Origin: Chloroflexota bacterium
Lineage (GTDB): Bacteria; Chloroflexota; Anaerolineae; Promineifilales; Promineifilaceae
Direction: 5' to 3'
DNA: 64,000 bases
NCBI GenBank assembly: GCA_018004935.1
Contig: JAGNBF010000028.1
Location: forward strand, 1 to 64,000
Position 1 is the stretch's first letter. Every line of letters starts with the position of its first letter. The translations under genes were made by a program, and so were the position numbers. This document shows positions 55,946 to 64,000 of this stretch, piece by piece. Below the pieces are notes generated by a model. The model was given only the letters and a program-made list of their open reading frames with translations. It did not search any database and was not told the DNA's origin.

Positions 55946-56266
55946 ATGCAAGCCTTTGAATTATCCAGTCTATTAACCGAGCCGGGGCAAAGTGGTGCGC
56001 CGTATGTGGAGTTTTTGCGTGTGCCATCTTTGAGTATGGGGTTGTATGTGTTGCCTGCTGGTGGGGTGGATAGGCAGAAGCCGCACAACGAAGATGAGGT
56101 GTATTATGTGGTACGCGGCCGCGCCACCATCAACGTTGCCGGTGAAGATCAACTCGTCGAGCCGGGTAGCATCATCTTCGTCTCTGCCCACGTGCCCCAC
56201 CATTTTCATACTATCAGCGAAGAGTTAGCCGTGTTGGTCTTCTTCGCCCCCGCCGAAAGCGAGTAA
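55946..56266 (+). CDS. Cupin-domain protein
   Basis: 106-residue single-domain cupin, cytoplasmic. Motif 1 (PHNEDEVYYVVRGRATINVAG) and motif 2 (PGSIIFVSAHVPHHFHTI) provide His/Glu metal ligands. The substrate is unknown. The translation start is set by AGGAG of the repeat array six bases upstream, so expression is probably governed by that leader. The MocR-type regulator gene starts 80 bases downstream in the same direction. At the GCGGCCGC site (56115-56122) base composition changes strongly: 37 G and 14 C in the 100 bases before it, 21 G and 34 C in the 100 after. Confidence 0.9.
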   Translation: MQAFELSSLLTEPGQSGAPYVEFLRVPSLSMGLYVLPAGGVDRQKPHNEDEVYYVVRGRATINVAGEDQLVEPGSIIFVSAHVPHHFHTISEELAVLVFFAPAESE

Positions 56267-56345
56267 ACAGTGAACTGTGAACAGTAGACAGCAGGCGTGT
56301 CACTGTTCACTGTTTACTGCTCACTGTTCACTTCTTCCACTGACC

Positions 56346-57833
56346 ATGCGTATTCCCATAGACCGCCACAGCGCGATTCCCCTCTACCAACAAATCGTTA
56401 CCTTCTTGCAGACGCAAATCGAGGCGGGGGCGATTCCGGCAGAGACGCGCCTGCCTGCCAGCCGGGAATTGGCCGAGAGCCTGGGCGTGAGCCGACTCAC
56501 CGTTACCAACGCCTACGCCGAACTAGAAGCCGCCGGTCTGGTGGTGAGTCGGGCGGGTAGCGGGACTTATGTGGCTCACCCGTTGGTAGAGCCGCCCCCT
56601 GGCAACGACCAACAGGAGACGCCCTGGCCGTTGTGGCAACAGGATTTGCGTTATCACATCTACCCACCCACCCAAAACGATTTTCGCCAACGGCGCAAAG
56701 AGAACCAACAACCAGAGATGATCTCCTTTCGGGACGGGTTGGGGTCGGTGAAGTTATTTGATACGGAGGAGTTCCGTAAGACGATGCAGATGGTGTTGAA
56801 GCGGGACGGCGCGGCCGCGCTCGGTTACGGTGACTATACCAGTGGCGGTTATCCTGGCCTGCGCGAGACCATCGCCCACATTTTGAGCCACCAGGGCATC
56901 CCCACCCATGCCGATCACGTCCTCATCACCTCAGGTTCCCAGCAAGCTATCTCCCTGGTGGCCCGTCTGCTCCTGCAACGGGGCGACACGGTCATCGTGG
57001 AAAGTCCTACCTACGGCGCAGGGCTGGATTTATTCCGCTCGCTGGGGGCGCGGATTGTGGGTATTCCCATGGATGAAGAGGGGATGTTGATGGATAAGTT
57101 GGAAACGGCCCTGCGTACCACCCATCCCCGGCTCATTTACACCATTCCCACTTTCCACAATCCCACCGGGCGGTGCATGTGTACCACCCGCCGCCGCGAG
57201 ATGATCGCCCTGGCGAACCATTACAACGTACCCATTTTGGAAGATGATTTTGTCGGTGATTTACGTTACGAAGGGCGGGCGCAACCGGCGTTGAAAGCGT
57301 TGGACAATCGGGGCGCAGTCATTTATGTCAACACTTTTTCCAAAGTATTGGTTCCGGGGTTGCGGATAGGTTATCTGGTGGCCGATGGGCCAGTGTATGA
57401 GCAGTTGATGATTCACAAATGGGTACATGATCAGGCGACTTCGGAACTGCTCCAGCGGGCGTTGCAGGCGTTTATTACCGTAGGGCGGTATCAGGCCCAT
57501 CTGCGGCGGGTGTGCCAGGTGTACCGGACACGTCGGGATGCGATGTTGGATGCCTTGCAAAAGTATATGCCAGAAGGGACGATGTGGTCGCGGCCGCAGG
57601 GCGGACTGTTCATCTGGCTCCAGCTACCCCCCAACCTGACCGCCACCGATTTATTGCCCTTAGCCCAGGCCGAAGGCGTCACCTTCGCTCCTGGAGCGTT
57701 TTATTTTCCCGACGAAGACGGCTTCGACCATCTGCGCCTCAACTTCACCACCCAAACGCCAGAACGAATTGAGCAGGGGGTGGGAAGGTTGGCGCGAGCG
57801 TTGCAAAAGTTGGCAGTGAACAGTGAACAGTGA
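56346..57833 (+). CDS. MocR-type GntR regulator with aminotransferase domain
   Basis: 495 residues from ATG 56346 (MRIPIDRHSAIPLYQQI). About 1-75: GntR winged helix (IPAETRLPASRELAESLGVSRLTVTNAYAELEAAGLV). About 110-490: class I aminotransferase fold with YTSGGYPGLRETIA, SGSQQAISLVARLL, ESPTYGAGLDLF, NPTGRCM and the PLP lysine in NTFSKVLVPGLRIGY. MocR/PdxR proteins sense PLP or amino-acid adducts and regulate vitamin B6 or transport genes. The neighbour PPOX-fold gene may be linked (inference). The longer in-frame start lies in simple repeats and was rejected. Confidence 0.92.
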   Translation: MRIPIDRHSAIPLYQQIVTFLQTQIEAGAIPAETRLPASRELAESLGVSRLTVTNAYAELEAAGLVVSRAGSGTYVAHPLVEPPPGNDQQETPWPLWQQDLRYHIYPPTQNDFRQRRKENQQPEMISFRDGLGSVKLFDTEEFRKTMQMVLKRDGAAALGYGDYTSGGYPGLRETIAHILSHQGIPTHADHVLITSGSQQAISLVARLLLQRGDTVIVESPTYGAGLDLFRSLGARIVGIPMDEEGMLMDKLETALRTTHPRLIYTIPTFHNPTGRCMCTTRRREMIALANHYNVPILEDDFVGDLRYEGRAQPALKALDNRGAVIYVNTFSKVLVPGLRIGYLVADGPVYEQLMIHKWVHDQATSELLQRALQAFITVGRYQAHLRRVCQVYRTRRDAMLDALQKYMPEGTMWSRPQGGLFIWLQLPPNLTATDLLPLAQAEGVTFAPGAFYFPDEDGFDHLRLNFTTQTPERIEQGVGRLARALQKLAVNSEQ

Positions 57834-58008
57834 GACTACTGAAGAAAGGGGAGTTTTCACCGCCAAGACGCAAAGGTCGCAAAGATTTTCTCTGGAGTTC
57901 ATCCGTTCTTGGCGTTCTTGGCGTCTTGGCGGTTCCTTTTTTCAGTGGACTCAATAGTGGGTATTCTACTGTTTACTGTTCACTGCTTACTACCCAAAAG
58001 GAGTTCTT

Positions 58009-58599
58009 ATGCCCAAAGATTACTCAACCCTTCCCTACAACGAAGTCCGGCGGGCGGACCGGGCGGTGCATGATGAAGAATGGATTAAGGGGATGTTAGG
58101 CGCGGCCGCGATTGGCACGCTCGCCACCGTCAACGAAGAAGGCCAGCCCTTCCTCAATAGTAATTTGTATGTGTACGACGAGGATCGTAACGCCATTTAT
58201 CTGCACACGGCCCACCTGGGGCGTACCCGTGCCAATCTGGAAGAAACAGACAAGGTTTGTTTTACAGTGATGGAGATGGGGCGACTGCTCCCGGCGGATC
58301 AGGCGTTGGAGTTTAGCGTGGAATATGCCAGCGTGGTGGTTTTTGGCCGCGGCCGCGTCGTCACCGATGCCATCGAAGCAGAGTATGGCTTGCAACTGCT
58401 CCTCGACAAATACGCCCCCCACCTGCGCCCTGGCGAACATTACCGCCCCATCATGCCCGAAGAACTCAAACGTACCGCCGTCTACCGGGTAGATATTGAC
58501 CAATGGAGCGGCAAACGGAAAGTGGTGGGTGATTTTCCGGGGGCGTATCGGTACGAGCAACCAACGTTTATTCAGAGACCGTTAGCCGCTGGCCGTTAG
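58009..58599 (+). CDS. Pyridoxamine-5'-phosphate-oxidase-fold flavoprotein (NimA-like)
   Basis: 196 residues, FMN-binding split barrel. AAIGTLATVNEEGQPFLNSNLYVYDEDRNAIYLHTAHLGRTRANLEE and VCFTVMEMG are typical of the nitroimidazole-resistance/PPOX group, and YRVDIDQWSGKRK of its C terminus. The substrate is unknown. AAGGAG five bases before ATG gives a strong start. The last residues (RPLAAGR) are encoded by a GTTAGCCGCTGGCCGTTAGCC repeat, so the natural end has been replaced or extended. It follows the MocR-type gene by 175 bases. Confidence 0.9.
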   Translation: MPKDYSTLPYNEVRRADRAVHDEEWIKGMLGAAAIGTLATVNEEGQPFLNSNLYVYDEDRNAIYLHTAHLGRTRANLEETDKVCFTVMEMGRLLPADQALEFSVEYASVVVFGRGRVVTDAIEAEYGLQLLLDKYAPHLRPGEHYRPIMPEELKRTAVYRVDIDQWSGKRKVVGDFPGAYRYEQPTFIQRPLAAGR

Positions 58600-58658
58600 C
58601 CGTTGGCAAAATTGCCAGCCGCCAGCGGCCAACGGCCAGCGGCTCCCACGAGGTTTCT

Positions 58659-59084
58659 ATGCCCACCTACCACCGCAACGGTTACACCATCAGCACCAGC
58701 AAGCGCAAACTGAACGTGGACCGGGTTCACCAAATGTTGAGCGAGGAGAGTTATTGGGCACGCGGCCGCACGCCAGATGCCGTCGCTCGTTCCATCAAAC
58801 ATTCCCTCTGTTTCGGTGTGTACCAGGGGGATGAGATGGTCGGGTTTGCCCGGCTCATCACCGACTACACTACCCACGCCTACCTGTGCGATGTCATCAT
58901 TACCGAGGCGCATCGCGGCCGCGGGTTGGGCAAATGGCTCATGGCCTGCATCCTCAAACACCCCGAACTACAAACGGTCTACCGCTGGTTTCTCCTCACC
59001 CGCGACGCTCATGGCCTGTACGAACAATTTGGCTTCCATAACGCTGACGACCCCACGCGATATATGGAACGAGTGGTAAGATAG
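58659..59084 (+). CDS. GNAT N-acetyltransferase
   Basis: 141-residue stand-alone acetyltransferase. Acetyl-CoA site: YLCDVIITEAHRGRGLGKWLM (R-G-x-G-L-G, about residues 82-95), followed by RWFLLTRDAHGLYEQFGFHN, the usual C-terminal Y-x-x-x-GF. The substrate is unknown. GCGGCCGC sites at 58762 and 58916; the second encodes the Arg-Gly of the pyrophosphate loop. It starts 60 bases after the PPOX gene, and the spacer holds an inverted GCCGCTGGCCGTTAGCC/GGCCAACGGCCAGCGGC pair. Confidence 0.92.
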   Translation: MPTYHRNGYTISTSKRKLNVDRVHQMLSEESYWARGRTPDAVARSIKHSLCFGVYQGDEMVGFARLITDYTTHAYLCDVIITEAHRGRGLGKWLMACILKHPELQTVYRWFLLTRDAHGLYEQFGFHNADDPTRYMERVVR

Positions 59085-59286
59085 TGAGCAGTGACCAGTA
59101 AACAGTAACCAGTTCATACCTGGCAGTAGAACAGCCTTTCCAGGCTGTTCACCCCCGACCACTACAAGACCCTAACGGCGAACCAGTACCTACGGTTTAC
59201 TGTTCACTCTCATTGTACCGACCTGGGGCTTATGTTATGATGTACCCGTCAGTCGGTTAAAAACTTGTTCAGCGGAAGAATGACCT

Positions 59287-59985
59287 ATGAGCGTCTATTA
59301 TCCCGAAACCCTACAGCCCACAATCGAGTATCCAGAAGGTGATGGTGAACCCGTGGCCGAAAGTGAACCGCAACTGTTATCTCTTTTGTACGCTGTTGCC
59401 ACCTTGCGTGTCTATTTTCAAAACCAGCCCGATGCCTATGTGGTAGGCAATATGCTGTTTTATTACGAGGAAGGCAACCCCAAAGCCGTGGTCGCGCCGG
59501 ATGTGATGGTGGTAACAAGCGGCTCTCACAAACGGAAACGCCGCTCCTACATGCTCTGGAAAGAGAAAAAAGTTCCTGATTTTGTGCTGGAGATTACTTC
59601 CAAGACAACGGTCAGTGTAGATCAAGGGGTGAAACGGGGGGTTTATGCCTATTTGGGTGTGCGGGAATATTTCCTCTACGACCCCACTTCGGATTATCTG
59701 GAGCCGCCGTTGCAAGGGTTACGCCTGGTGGATGATCATTATCTTCCCATGCCCGCCGTTGAACATGAGAATGGCAGTATCACGATTCACAGCAATGTGT
59801 TGGGATTGGATTTACACCTCAACGGCAGTGATTTCCACTTCGTTGACCCGGAGACGGGTGAATTTCTGCGTAGTTATGAGGAATCGGAAAAGGAACGTCG
59901 GGAAGCGGAAGCCCGCGCTCAAGCGGCTGAGGCACGACTGGCCGAATTGGAAGCCCGCCTGCGCGAGTTGGAAGGGAAGAAGTAG
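59287..59985 (+). CDS. Uma2-family (DUF820) putative endonuclease
   Basis: 232 residues. PD-(D/E)xK-type core: VVAPDVMVV then KVPDFVLEITSKTT, the usual E-x-x-S catalytic site with downstream KRGVYAYLGVREYFLYDP. The C-terminal 45 residues are a charged coiled coil (EKERREAEARAQAAEARLAELEARLRELEGKK), common in this family. Family members are abundant in Chloroflexota and cyanobacteria and their role is unknown; transposon-derived origin has been suggested. GGAAGAATGACCT precedes ATG 59287. Confidence 0.92.
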   Translation: MSVYYPETLQPTIEYPEGDGEPVAESEPQLLSLLYAVATLRVYFQNQPDAYVVGNMLFYYEEGNPKAVVAPDVMVVTSGSHKRKRRSYMLWKEKKVPDFVLEITSKTTVSVDQGVKRGVYAYLGVREYFLYDPTSDYLEPPLQGLRLVDDHYLPMPAVEHENGSITIHSNVLGLDLHLNGSDFHFVDPETGEFLRSYEESEKERREAEARAQAAEARLAELEARLRELEGKK

Positions 59986-60086
59986 AAATCAGGACACGGA
60001 TTAACACGGATGGTCACGGATTCAAGGCCATTGGTTGAATGAGTTCCCACGAGTTCCCAGAGTTCCTACAAGTTCCAGGTGAAGCG

Positions 60087-60611
60087 ATGACTCACTCCAA
60101 AACAATCTGGATCACCGCGGCCGCGCCCACACCTATTGGCCCTATCTGGTTGGCTTTGTCAGAGGGGGGGCTGGTGGCGGTTTCGTTGTGGAATGACGGG
60201 GCCGGGTTTCGCCGGTGGGTAGCGGAGATGACCGGGGGTGAGGTGGTGGAAGATGAGATGAGAACGGGAGACGCGGCCGCGCAAATCATCGCCTATCTCA
60301 ACGGGTCACGCCACACCTTCGATCTGCCCATAGATTGGAGCGTCATGTCCCGTGCCCAGGCCGACATTCTACGCCTGGTTCAGGCCATCCCCTACGGCCA
60401 AAAGCGCACTTACGGCGACATCGCCCGCGAGTTGGGGCAACCGGGCGCGGCCCGCGCCGTCGGGCGAGCCAATGCCACCAACCCCATGCCCCTCGTCATC
60501 CCCTGCCACCGGGTCGTGGGCAGTGATGGCAAACTACACGGCTTCTCCGCCCCCGGTGGGTTAGAAACGAAGGCGTGGTTGTTACGATTGGAGGGAAGTT
60601 GGCTTCTTTAG
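60087..60611 (+). CDS. Methylated-DNA-protein-cysteine methyltransferase (Ogt-like)
   Basis: Repairs O6-alkylguanine by taking the alkyl group onto its own cysteine. From ATG 60087 (AGGTGA upstream): 174 residues, with the active-site motif [20 protein letters not shown] (Cys about 139), [31 protein letters not shown] (DNA-binding helix-turn-helix), and a C-terminal [14 protein letters not shown]. Complete. The AAAP near its N terminus comes from a GCGGCCGC site. The convergent MazG-like gene ends only four bases away. Confidence 0.94.
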   Translation: MTHSKTIWITAAAPTPIGPIWLALSEGGLVAVSLWNDGAGFRRWVAEMTGGEVVEDEMRTGDAAAQIIAYLNGSRHTFDLPIDWSVMSRAQADILRLVQAIPYGQKRTYGDIARELGQPGAARAVGRANATNPMPLVIPCHRVVGSDGKLHGFSAPGGLETKAWLLRLEGSWLL

Positions 60612-60615
60612 CCGC

Positions 60616-60912
60616 TTACCACACTCGCTTCTCATTTATCGCCAGTTTTGCCAAAATCGCCTCTTCCAGGTCAATCCCAGAAACACTTGCCAGTTGCAAC
60701 AGATATAAAGCAACATCGGCTAATTCCCCGGCCAGGGCTTCCTTGTCGGCTATATCATCACGCCATTGGAAATGTTCTAACACTTCGGCGGCTTCGATGG
60801 ATAATGAGGCGGCTAAATTGCGGGGAGATTGTTCTTTGGGAGAATCAGGCGCGTACCAGCCTTTGTTTTGGACAAAGGTGTGCATCCGGGCGGTAAGATC
60901 ATCGAGGGTCAT
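60616..60912 (-). CDS. MazG-like nucleotide pyrophosphohydrolase
   Basis: 98 residues from ATG 60912 (MTLDDLTARMHTFVQNKGWY). Metal-binding EAAEVLEHFQW (E-x-x-E) and ELADVALYLLQLASVSGIDLEEA (E-x-x-D) match the dUTPase/MazG fold, which removes PPi from (d)NTPs. Small size resembles RS21-C6/dCTP pyrophosphatase types. A longer in-frame start enters the inverted repeat at 60943-61043 and is unlikely. With the adjacent Ogt-like gene it suggests a small nucleotide-pool/DNA-repair neighbourhood. Confidence 0.92.
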   Translation of the reverse strand: MTLDDLTARMHTFVQNKGWYAPDSPKEQSPRNLAASLSIEAAEVLEHFQWRDDIADKEALAGELADVALYLLQLASVSGIDLEEAILAKLAINEKRVW

Positions 60913-60942
60913 AGGGGTGGGGTGAATTTCAAAATGACGAAG

Positions 60943-61043
60943 GTATCTTCTCAATAAAGCGGGGTGAAGTGGGTTGAGCCTGTCGAAACCAACGGCCTTC
61001 GACAAGCTCAGGCCTCATTTGCCCCGAAATATTGAGAAGATAC
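60943..61043. mobile_element. Short inverted-repeat element (GTATCTTCTCAATA ends)
   Basis: 101 bases with perfect 14-base inverted ends GTATCTTCTCAATA (60943-60956) and TATTGAGAAGATAC (61030-61043). The interior is the dispersed palindrome TTGAGCCTGTCGAAACC/GGCCTTCGACAAGCTCAGG. It is placed between gap and the MazG-like gene. Fragments of similar ends occur near 11993 and 30200. Confidence 0.75.
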
Positions 61044-61055
61044 GCGAACGATTCC

Positions 61056-62072
61056 TTAGAGGCGATCGGCCACAAATTTGGTCAGGTCGGCCAGACGGCT
61101 GGCATAACCCCATTCATTGTCATACCAGGTAACAACTTTGACCAGATTGCCCCCGATGACCTGAGTGGAGAGACCATCTACGGTAGAAGAGGCGGGATTG
61201 CCGACGAAGTCAGCGGAGACCAGGGGTTCGGTGGTGAAGTCGAGGACTTTGCCTAACCAGTTGTCGCCAGACGCGGCCGCTTTCAGGGCTTCATTAATTT
61301 CGGCAACGGTGGTGTCCCGATCCAGTTCAGCGACCAGGTCAACCACAGATACGGTGACAACAGGCACACGGAAGGCCATACCGTCAAATTTCCCTTTCAG
61401 GTCGGGGATAACCAGCGAAACTGCTTTGGCCGCTCCGGTGGTGGTGGGGATGATGCTGGCACCAGCGGTGCGTGCCCGTCGTTTGTCTTTGTGGGCCAGG
61501 TCCAGGATGCGTTGATCGTTGGTGTAGGCGTGAATGGTGGACATGAGGGCGCGTTTGATGCCGAAGGTGTCATTCAACACTTTGGCCACCGGGGCCAGAC
61601 AGTTGGTGGTGCAACTGGCGTTGGAGATGACATTGTGGCTTTCCGGGTTGTAATCTTCTTCATTCACACCCAGGCATACTGTCCAATCTACTTCCTTGCC
61701 GGGCGCAGAGATAAGGACTTTTTTGGCTCCGGCGGCCAGATGGGGGGCCGCTTTTTCTTTGGTGGTGAAGATGCCGGTGCATTCCAACACGATGTCCACA
61801 CCCAGATCACCCCAGGGCAGTTTAGAGGGATCTCGTTCGGCGAAACTACGCACGATTTCATCGTCTACATGAATTTGACCATCAATTACTTCTACTTTGC
61901 CCGGGAAACGGCCATAGGTAGAGTCATATTTCAGCAGATGGGCATTTGTTTCCACATCCATCAAGTCATTAACGGCCACAACATCGAGGTCATTATCATA
62001 TCTTTCCTGAATCGCTTTAAATACCTGGCGACCGATACGACCAAAACCGTTGATACCTACTTTGATTGCCAT
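61056..62072 (-). CDS. gap: Glyceraldehyde-3-phosphate dehydrogenase (type I)
   Basis: Oxidises glyceraldehyde-3-phosphate with NAD(P)+ and phosphate in glycolysis, or the reverse in gluconeogenesis. 338 residues, full length. NAD fold [17 protein letters not shown], active-site [18 protein letters not shown] (Cys about 155), catalytic His region [11 protein letters not shown], phosphate site TGAAKAV, and C-terminal [12 protein letters not shown]. Asp at the end of beta-2 (AVNDLMD) suggests NAD preference. AGGAGC precedes ATG 62072. A YvcK-family gene, tied to gluconeogenic growth in Bacillus, lies directly upstream in the same direction. Confidence 0.97.
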   Translation of the reverse strand: MAIKVGINGFGRIGRQVFKAIQERYDNDLDVVAVNDLMDVETNAHLLKYDSTYGRFPGKVEVIDGQIHVDDEIVRSFAERDPSKLPWGDLGVDIVLECTGIFTTKEKAAPHLAAGAKKVLISAPGKEVDWTVCLGVNEEDYNPESHNVISNASCTTNCLAPVAKVLNDTFGIKRALMSTIHAYTNDQRILDLAHKDKRRARTAGASIIPTTTGAAKAVSLVIPDLKGKFDGMAFRVPVVTVSVVDLVAELDRDTTVAEINEALKAAASGDNWLGKVLDFTTEPLVSADFVGNPASSTVDGLSTQVIGGNLVKVVTWYDNEWGYASRLADLTKFVADRL

Positions 62073-62188
62073 TGTTAAGCTCCTTTTGTTGAACTTGGGC
62101 TTTTCCCCATGTTTGTTCTAGCCTCAGGCTAACGTTTTTATGGGCTTGAACGGTGGGGAAGATAGCTAAATTGAGTGATGATAAAGTC

Positions 62189-63496
62189 TTACTTCAGCAA
62201 ATCCATGACGGCTTGAGCCAGTTTACGGCTGTCATGCCGCCAGGGCTGTACCTCATCCACCAGATCGGCGGTGACCATTTGCATGGTGGCAGGGGCAAGT
62301 GGTTGGACAAACAGTGTATGCCCTCCACCTGTTTCTGGAGGAATAGAAAGGTTGTTGTTAGCCAGGACTGCATCCAGGCACCCAGGGGGAAGATGGGATA
62401 GTAGCTTGTTCACGTGGTCAGCTACTGTGTAATTATCCGTCTCTCCTGGCTGGGTGGCAAGATTACACACATAGATTTTAGGCGCGGCCGCGTGGCGTAG
62501 CGCTTCGGCCAGGTCGGGTACGAGCAAATTGGGTAAGATGCTGGTGTACAGACTGCCTGGGCCAAAAACAATGAGGTCAGCTTGTAGGATGGCCTGGATG
62601 GCCGGGGGGTAGGCCCGTACCGGTTCTGGGTGCAGGTAGACCCGTTCTACCAGACCGTGGGCTTTGGGAATAGCCGATTCGCCGATGACGTGGGTAAGTA
62701 CTGGTGGCTCTCCCATCCAGATGTCAGCGGTCAGGATAATGTGGTCAAGGGTGGAAGGCAAAACGCGGCCGCGCATGCGCAACACACGATCCATCATCAA
62801 TAAGGCTTCCTCAAAACTTCCCGTGACCCCAGTCAGAGCGGCCAGCAAAAGATTACCAAAGGCATGACCGCGCAACTGCCCCGCTTCATCTCCATTCGGT
62901 GTGCCCCCAAAACGATATTGCATGAGTTGGGTCATCAACATTTCATCACCGGCCAGGGCGGCAATATTATTGCGAAAATCACCGGGGGGTAGTAACCCTA
63001 ATTCGCGCCGTAAGCGGCCGCTACTACCCCCATCATCGGCAACGGTGACAATGGCGGTAATATTATTAGTAAACTCACGCAACCCCCGCAGTAAGGTGGG
63101 CATTCCCGTACCCCCACCGATGGCGACGATGTGGGGACCCCGTTTGCGCTGGGTATAGTCGTACAGCGAGGTGGCTACATCCTCATGAGGCTGGCGGAAA
63201 GGGGCTACCAGGTTACGCCCCAGGCGCACGATAGCCACAAAGACAATGCTCCCCCCTAAGAGCAGGGCGACAATCATCCGTAGGAGGGGGGGCCACCCCT
63301 GCATGGTGATGATGTTGTAAACGACGTCGGGCAAGACGCCTTGTTGACTGAAGATGAGAATGGCATAAACAACGCCCATTCCCATGATACCGGCTCCGAT
63401 TACCAGGGTAACGAGCCAACGTTTGACGCCTATTCCTAAGCTGAGCCAACGGCTACGGTTGAGCAGGGTTTGCCACAGAGAAGCGAAAAATGTCAT
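62189..63496 (-). CDS. YvcK/gluconeogenesis-factor family protein with N-terminal membrane segments
   Basis: 435 residues. Two membrane segments at the N terminus (about 30-50, WLVTLVIGAGIMGMGVVYAIL, and 70-90, LRMIVALLLGGSIVFVAIV), then the CofD-like domain: IVAIGGGTGMPTLLRGLRE, VTVADDGGSSGRLRRE, LPPGDFRNNIAALA, and FGPGSLYTSILPNLL. Known members bind UDP-sugars, help cell-wall precursor control and are needed for growth on gluconeogenic substrates. Bacillus YvcK is shorter and soluble; membrane-anchored versions occur in Actinobacteria-like and Chloroflexi lineages. gap follows about 117 bases downstream. Confidence 0.92.
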   Translation of the reverse strand: MTFFASLWQTLLNRSRWLSLGIGVKRWLVTLVIGAGIMGMGVVYAILIFSQQGVLPDVVYNIITMQGWPPLLRMIVALLLGGSIVFVAIVRLGRNLVAPFRQPHEDVATSLYDYTQRKRGPHIVAIGGGTGMPTLLRGLREFTNNITAIVTVADDGGSSGRLRRELGLLPPGDFRNNIAALAGDEMLMTQLMQYRFGGTPNGDEAGQLRGHAFGNLLLAALTGVTGSFEEALLMMDRVLRMRGRVLPSTLDHIILTADIWMGEPPVLTHVIGESAIPKAHGLVERVYLHPEPVRAYPPAIQAILQADLIVFGPGSLYTSILPNLLVPDLAEALRHAAAPKIYVCNLATQPGETDNYTVADHVNKLLSHLPPGCLDAVLANNNLSIPPETGGGHTLFVQPLAPATMQMVTADLVDEVQPWRHDSRKLAQAVMDLLK

Positions 63497-63587
63497 GAGG
63501 ATCTCAGGAGTTTAATACTTATGTAATAAGCGTTCAGTGACCCTGGAGAAACCAGGTTTTTAGAGTGTCTAAAGTAAATATCAGCCA
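63497..63587. repeat. Outer remnant of an element interrupted by a second one
   Basis: AAGCGTTCAGTGACC with CTGGAGAAACCAGG (63529-63557) and, beyond the inserted copy, GAAAAACCTGGTTTCTGTTCTGAACGGTTAC (to about 63766) look like two halves of an older GCGTTCAGT-ended element. The copy at 63588-63722 sits inside it. Confidence 0.6.
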
Positions 63588-63722
63588 GTACGCGTTCAGT
63601 TACCCCGCCCGGTGGCCAAACCACCGGGCTAAAACCCCAGGCCAACGGCCTTTGTAATGATAGCCCGGTCGTTTTATGACCGGGCGGGTTTGGCGGATGA
63701 ATTTATATGACTGAACGGTTAC
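63588..63722. mobile_element. MITE-like element, GTACGCGTTCAGT family, with 9-base target duplication
   Basis: 135 bases. Left end GTACGCGTTCAGT and right end ACTGAACGGTTAC are inverted with two mismatches. The interior holds CCCGGTGGccaAACCACCGGG and GCCCGGTCGTTTTATGACCGGGC hairpins. The nine bases TATCAGCCA occur directly before (63579-63587) and directly after (63723-63731), the expected footprint of transposition. No transposase is in the window. Confidence 0.85.
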
Positions 63723-64000
63723 TATCAGCCAGTGAAAAACCTGGTTTCTGTTCTGAACGGTTACATACTTATCAACAACCCAATCAAGAATTCTATACTT
63801 ACCACGGTCATAAAATGACATTTTGGCTCTTGGGGAATTCAGGGGGTTGACACCATATGTACGGGCTGGCCTTGTGCCTGCCCGGTGTGGAGCAACCACA
63901 AGGGTTACCCTTACCCCACGAAATCCCGAAGACCCGACATTTTGTTGGCGGCAACTGCTGAGTAAGCCTGGGCAGAAGACCCATTCCCCTACCCCTTCCC
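63723..64000. repeat. Repeat-rich window end
   Basis: Contains the outer element remnant to about 63766, then a copy of the GTACGGGCTGGCCTTGTGCC...GGTTACCCTTACCCC sequence (about 63836-63937), also at about 6233, 23222 and 46775. No gene is supported up to the edge. Confidence 0.5.

Noticed and set aside
56277-56345. Longer start of the MocR-type gene
   Set aside because: The stretch is an ACTGTTCACTGTT simple repeat and the GntR domain begins at ATG 56346.

Overview
The window looks like a chromosomal segment of a Chloroflexota bacterium (Anaerolineae/Ardenticatenia-like), at moderate GC. This placement is an inference from gene content: a T-box-controlled serS, a RarA fusion, ruvX next to mltG, a CHAT/SIR2/nSTAND cluster, and many genes without a clear Shine-Dalgarno. 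No rRNA or marker protein fixes it. About 45 protein genes, three tRNAs and one T-box leader are supported. The gaps between genes are packed with small inverted-repeat elements.

Layout. 0-9 kb: an ADP-forming acyl-CoA synthetase fused to a GNAT domain, T-box-serS, a small membrane protein and a GyrA/ParC-type topoisomerase subunit without a recognisable GyrA box. 9-22 kb (mostly minus strand): Rieske ferredoxin, VWA protein, kbl, NIF3-like protein, acyl-CoA-binding protein, a zinc-cluster protein behind a tandem leader array, an Acs-like synthetase, a large zinc-peptidase-like protein with an injection-system-effector-like N terminus, and a Nudix hydrolase. 23-29 kb: an overlapping three-gene operon CHAT-FGE / SIR2-like / nSTAND-WD40, the best candidate defence or programmed-death system. 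29.6-42 kb: ruvX, mltG, a shortened substrate-binding lipoprotein, a TPR-lytic transglycosylase, a large membrane-anchored protein, a Ser/Thr kinase, an AAC(3)-like acetyltransferase and a phosphoesterase. 42-46 kb: an aldo/keto reductase behind a second leader array, rarA fusion, tRNA-Pro/Gly/Met. 47-55 kb: PQQ-type propeller lipoprotein, a choline/betaine cluster (GMC oxidoreductase, ATPase, double permease), azlC and azlD. 55-64 kb: a third leader array with a cupin gene, MocR-type regulator, PPOX protein, GNAT, Uma2, alkyl-DNA methyltransferase, MazG-like protein, gap and a YvcK-family gene.

Three sequence-level phenomena are the most unusual. (1) The palindrome GCGGCCGC occurs about 100 times by hand count (roughly 2 expected), mainly inside genes, often making Ala-Ala-Ala or Gly-Arg. 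(2) At many of these sites the strand composition flips from G/T-rich on the 5' side to C-rich on the 3' side. (3) Three loci carry tandem 102/105-bp leader units, each holding a Shine-Dalgarno, a 12-codon micro-ORF and two hairpins. In each case the last unit supplies the Shine-Dalgarno of a real gene. Several families of MITE-like elements are also present, three copies of one family with likely target duplications.
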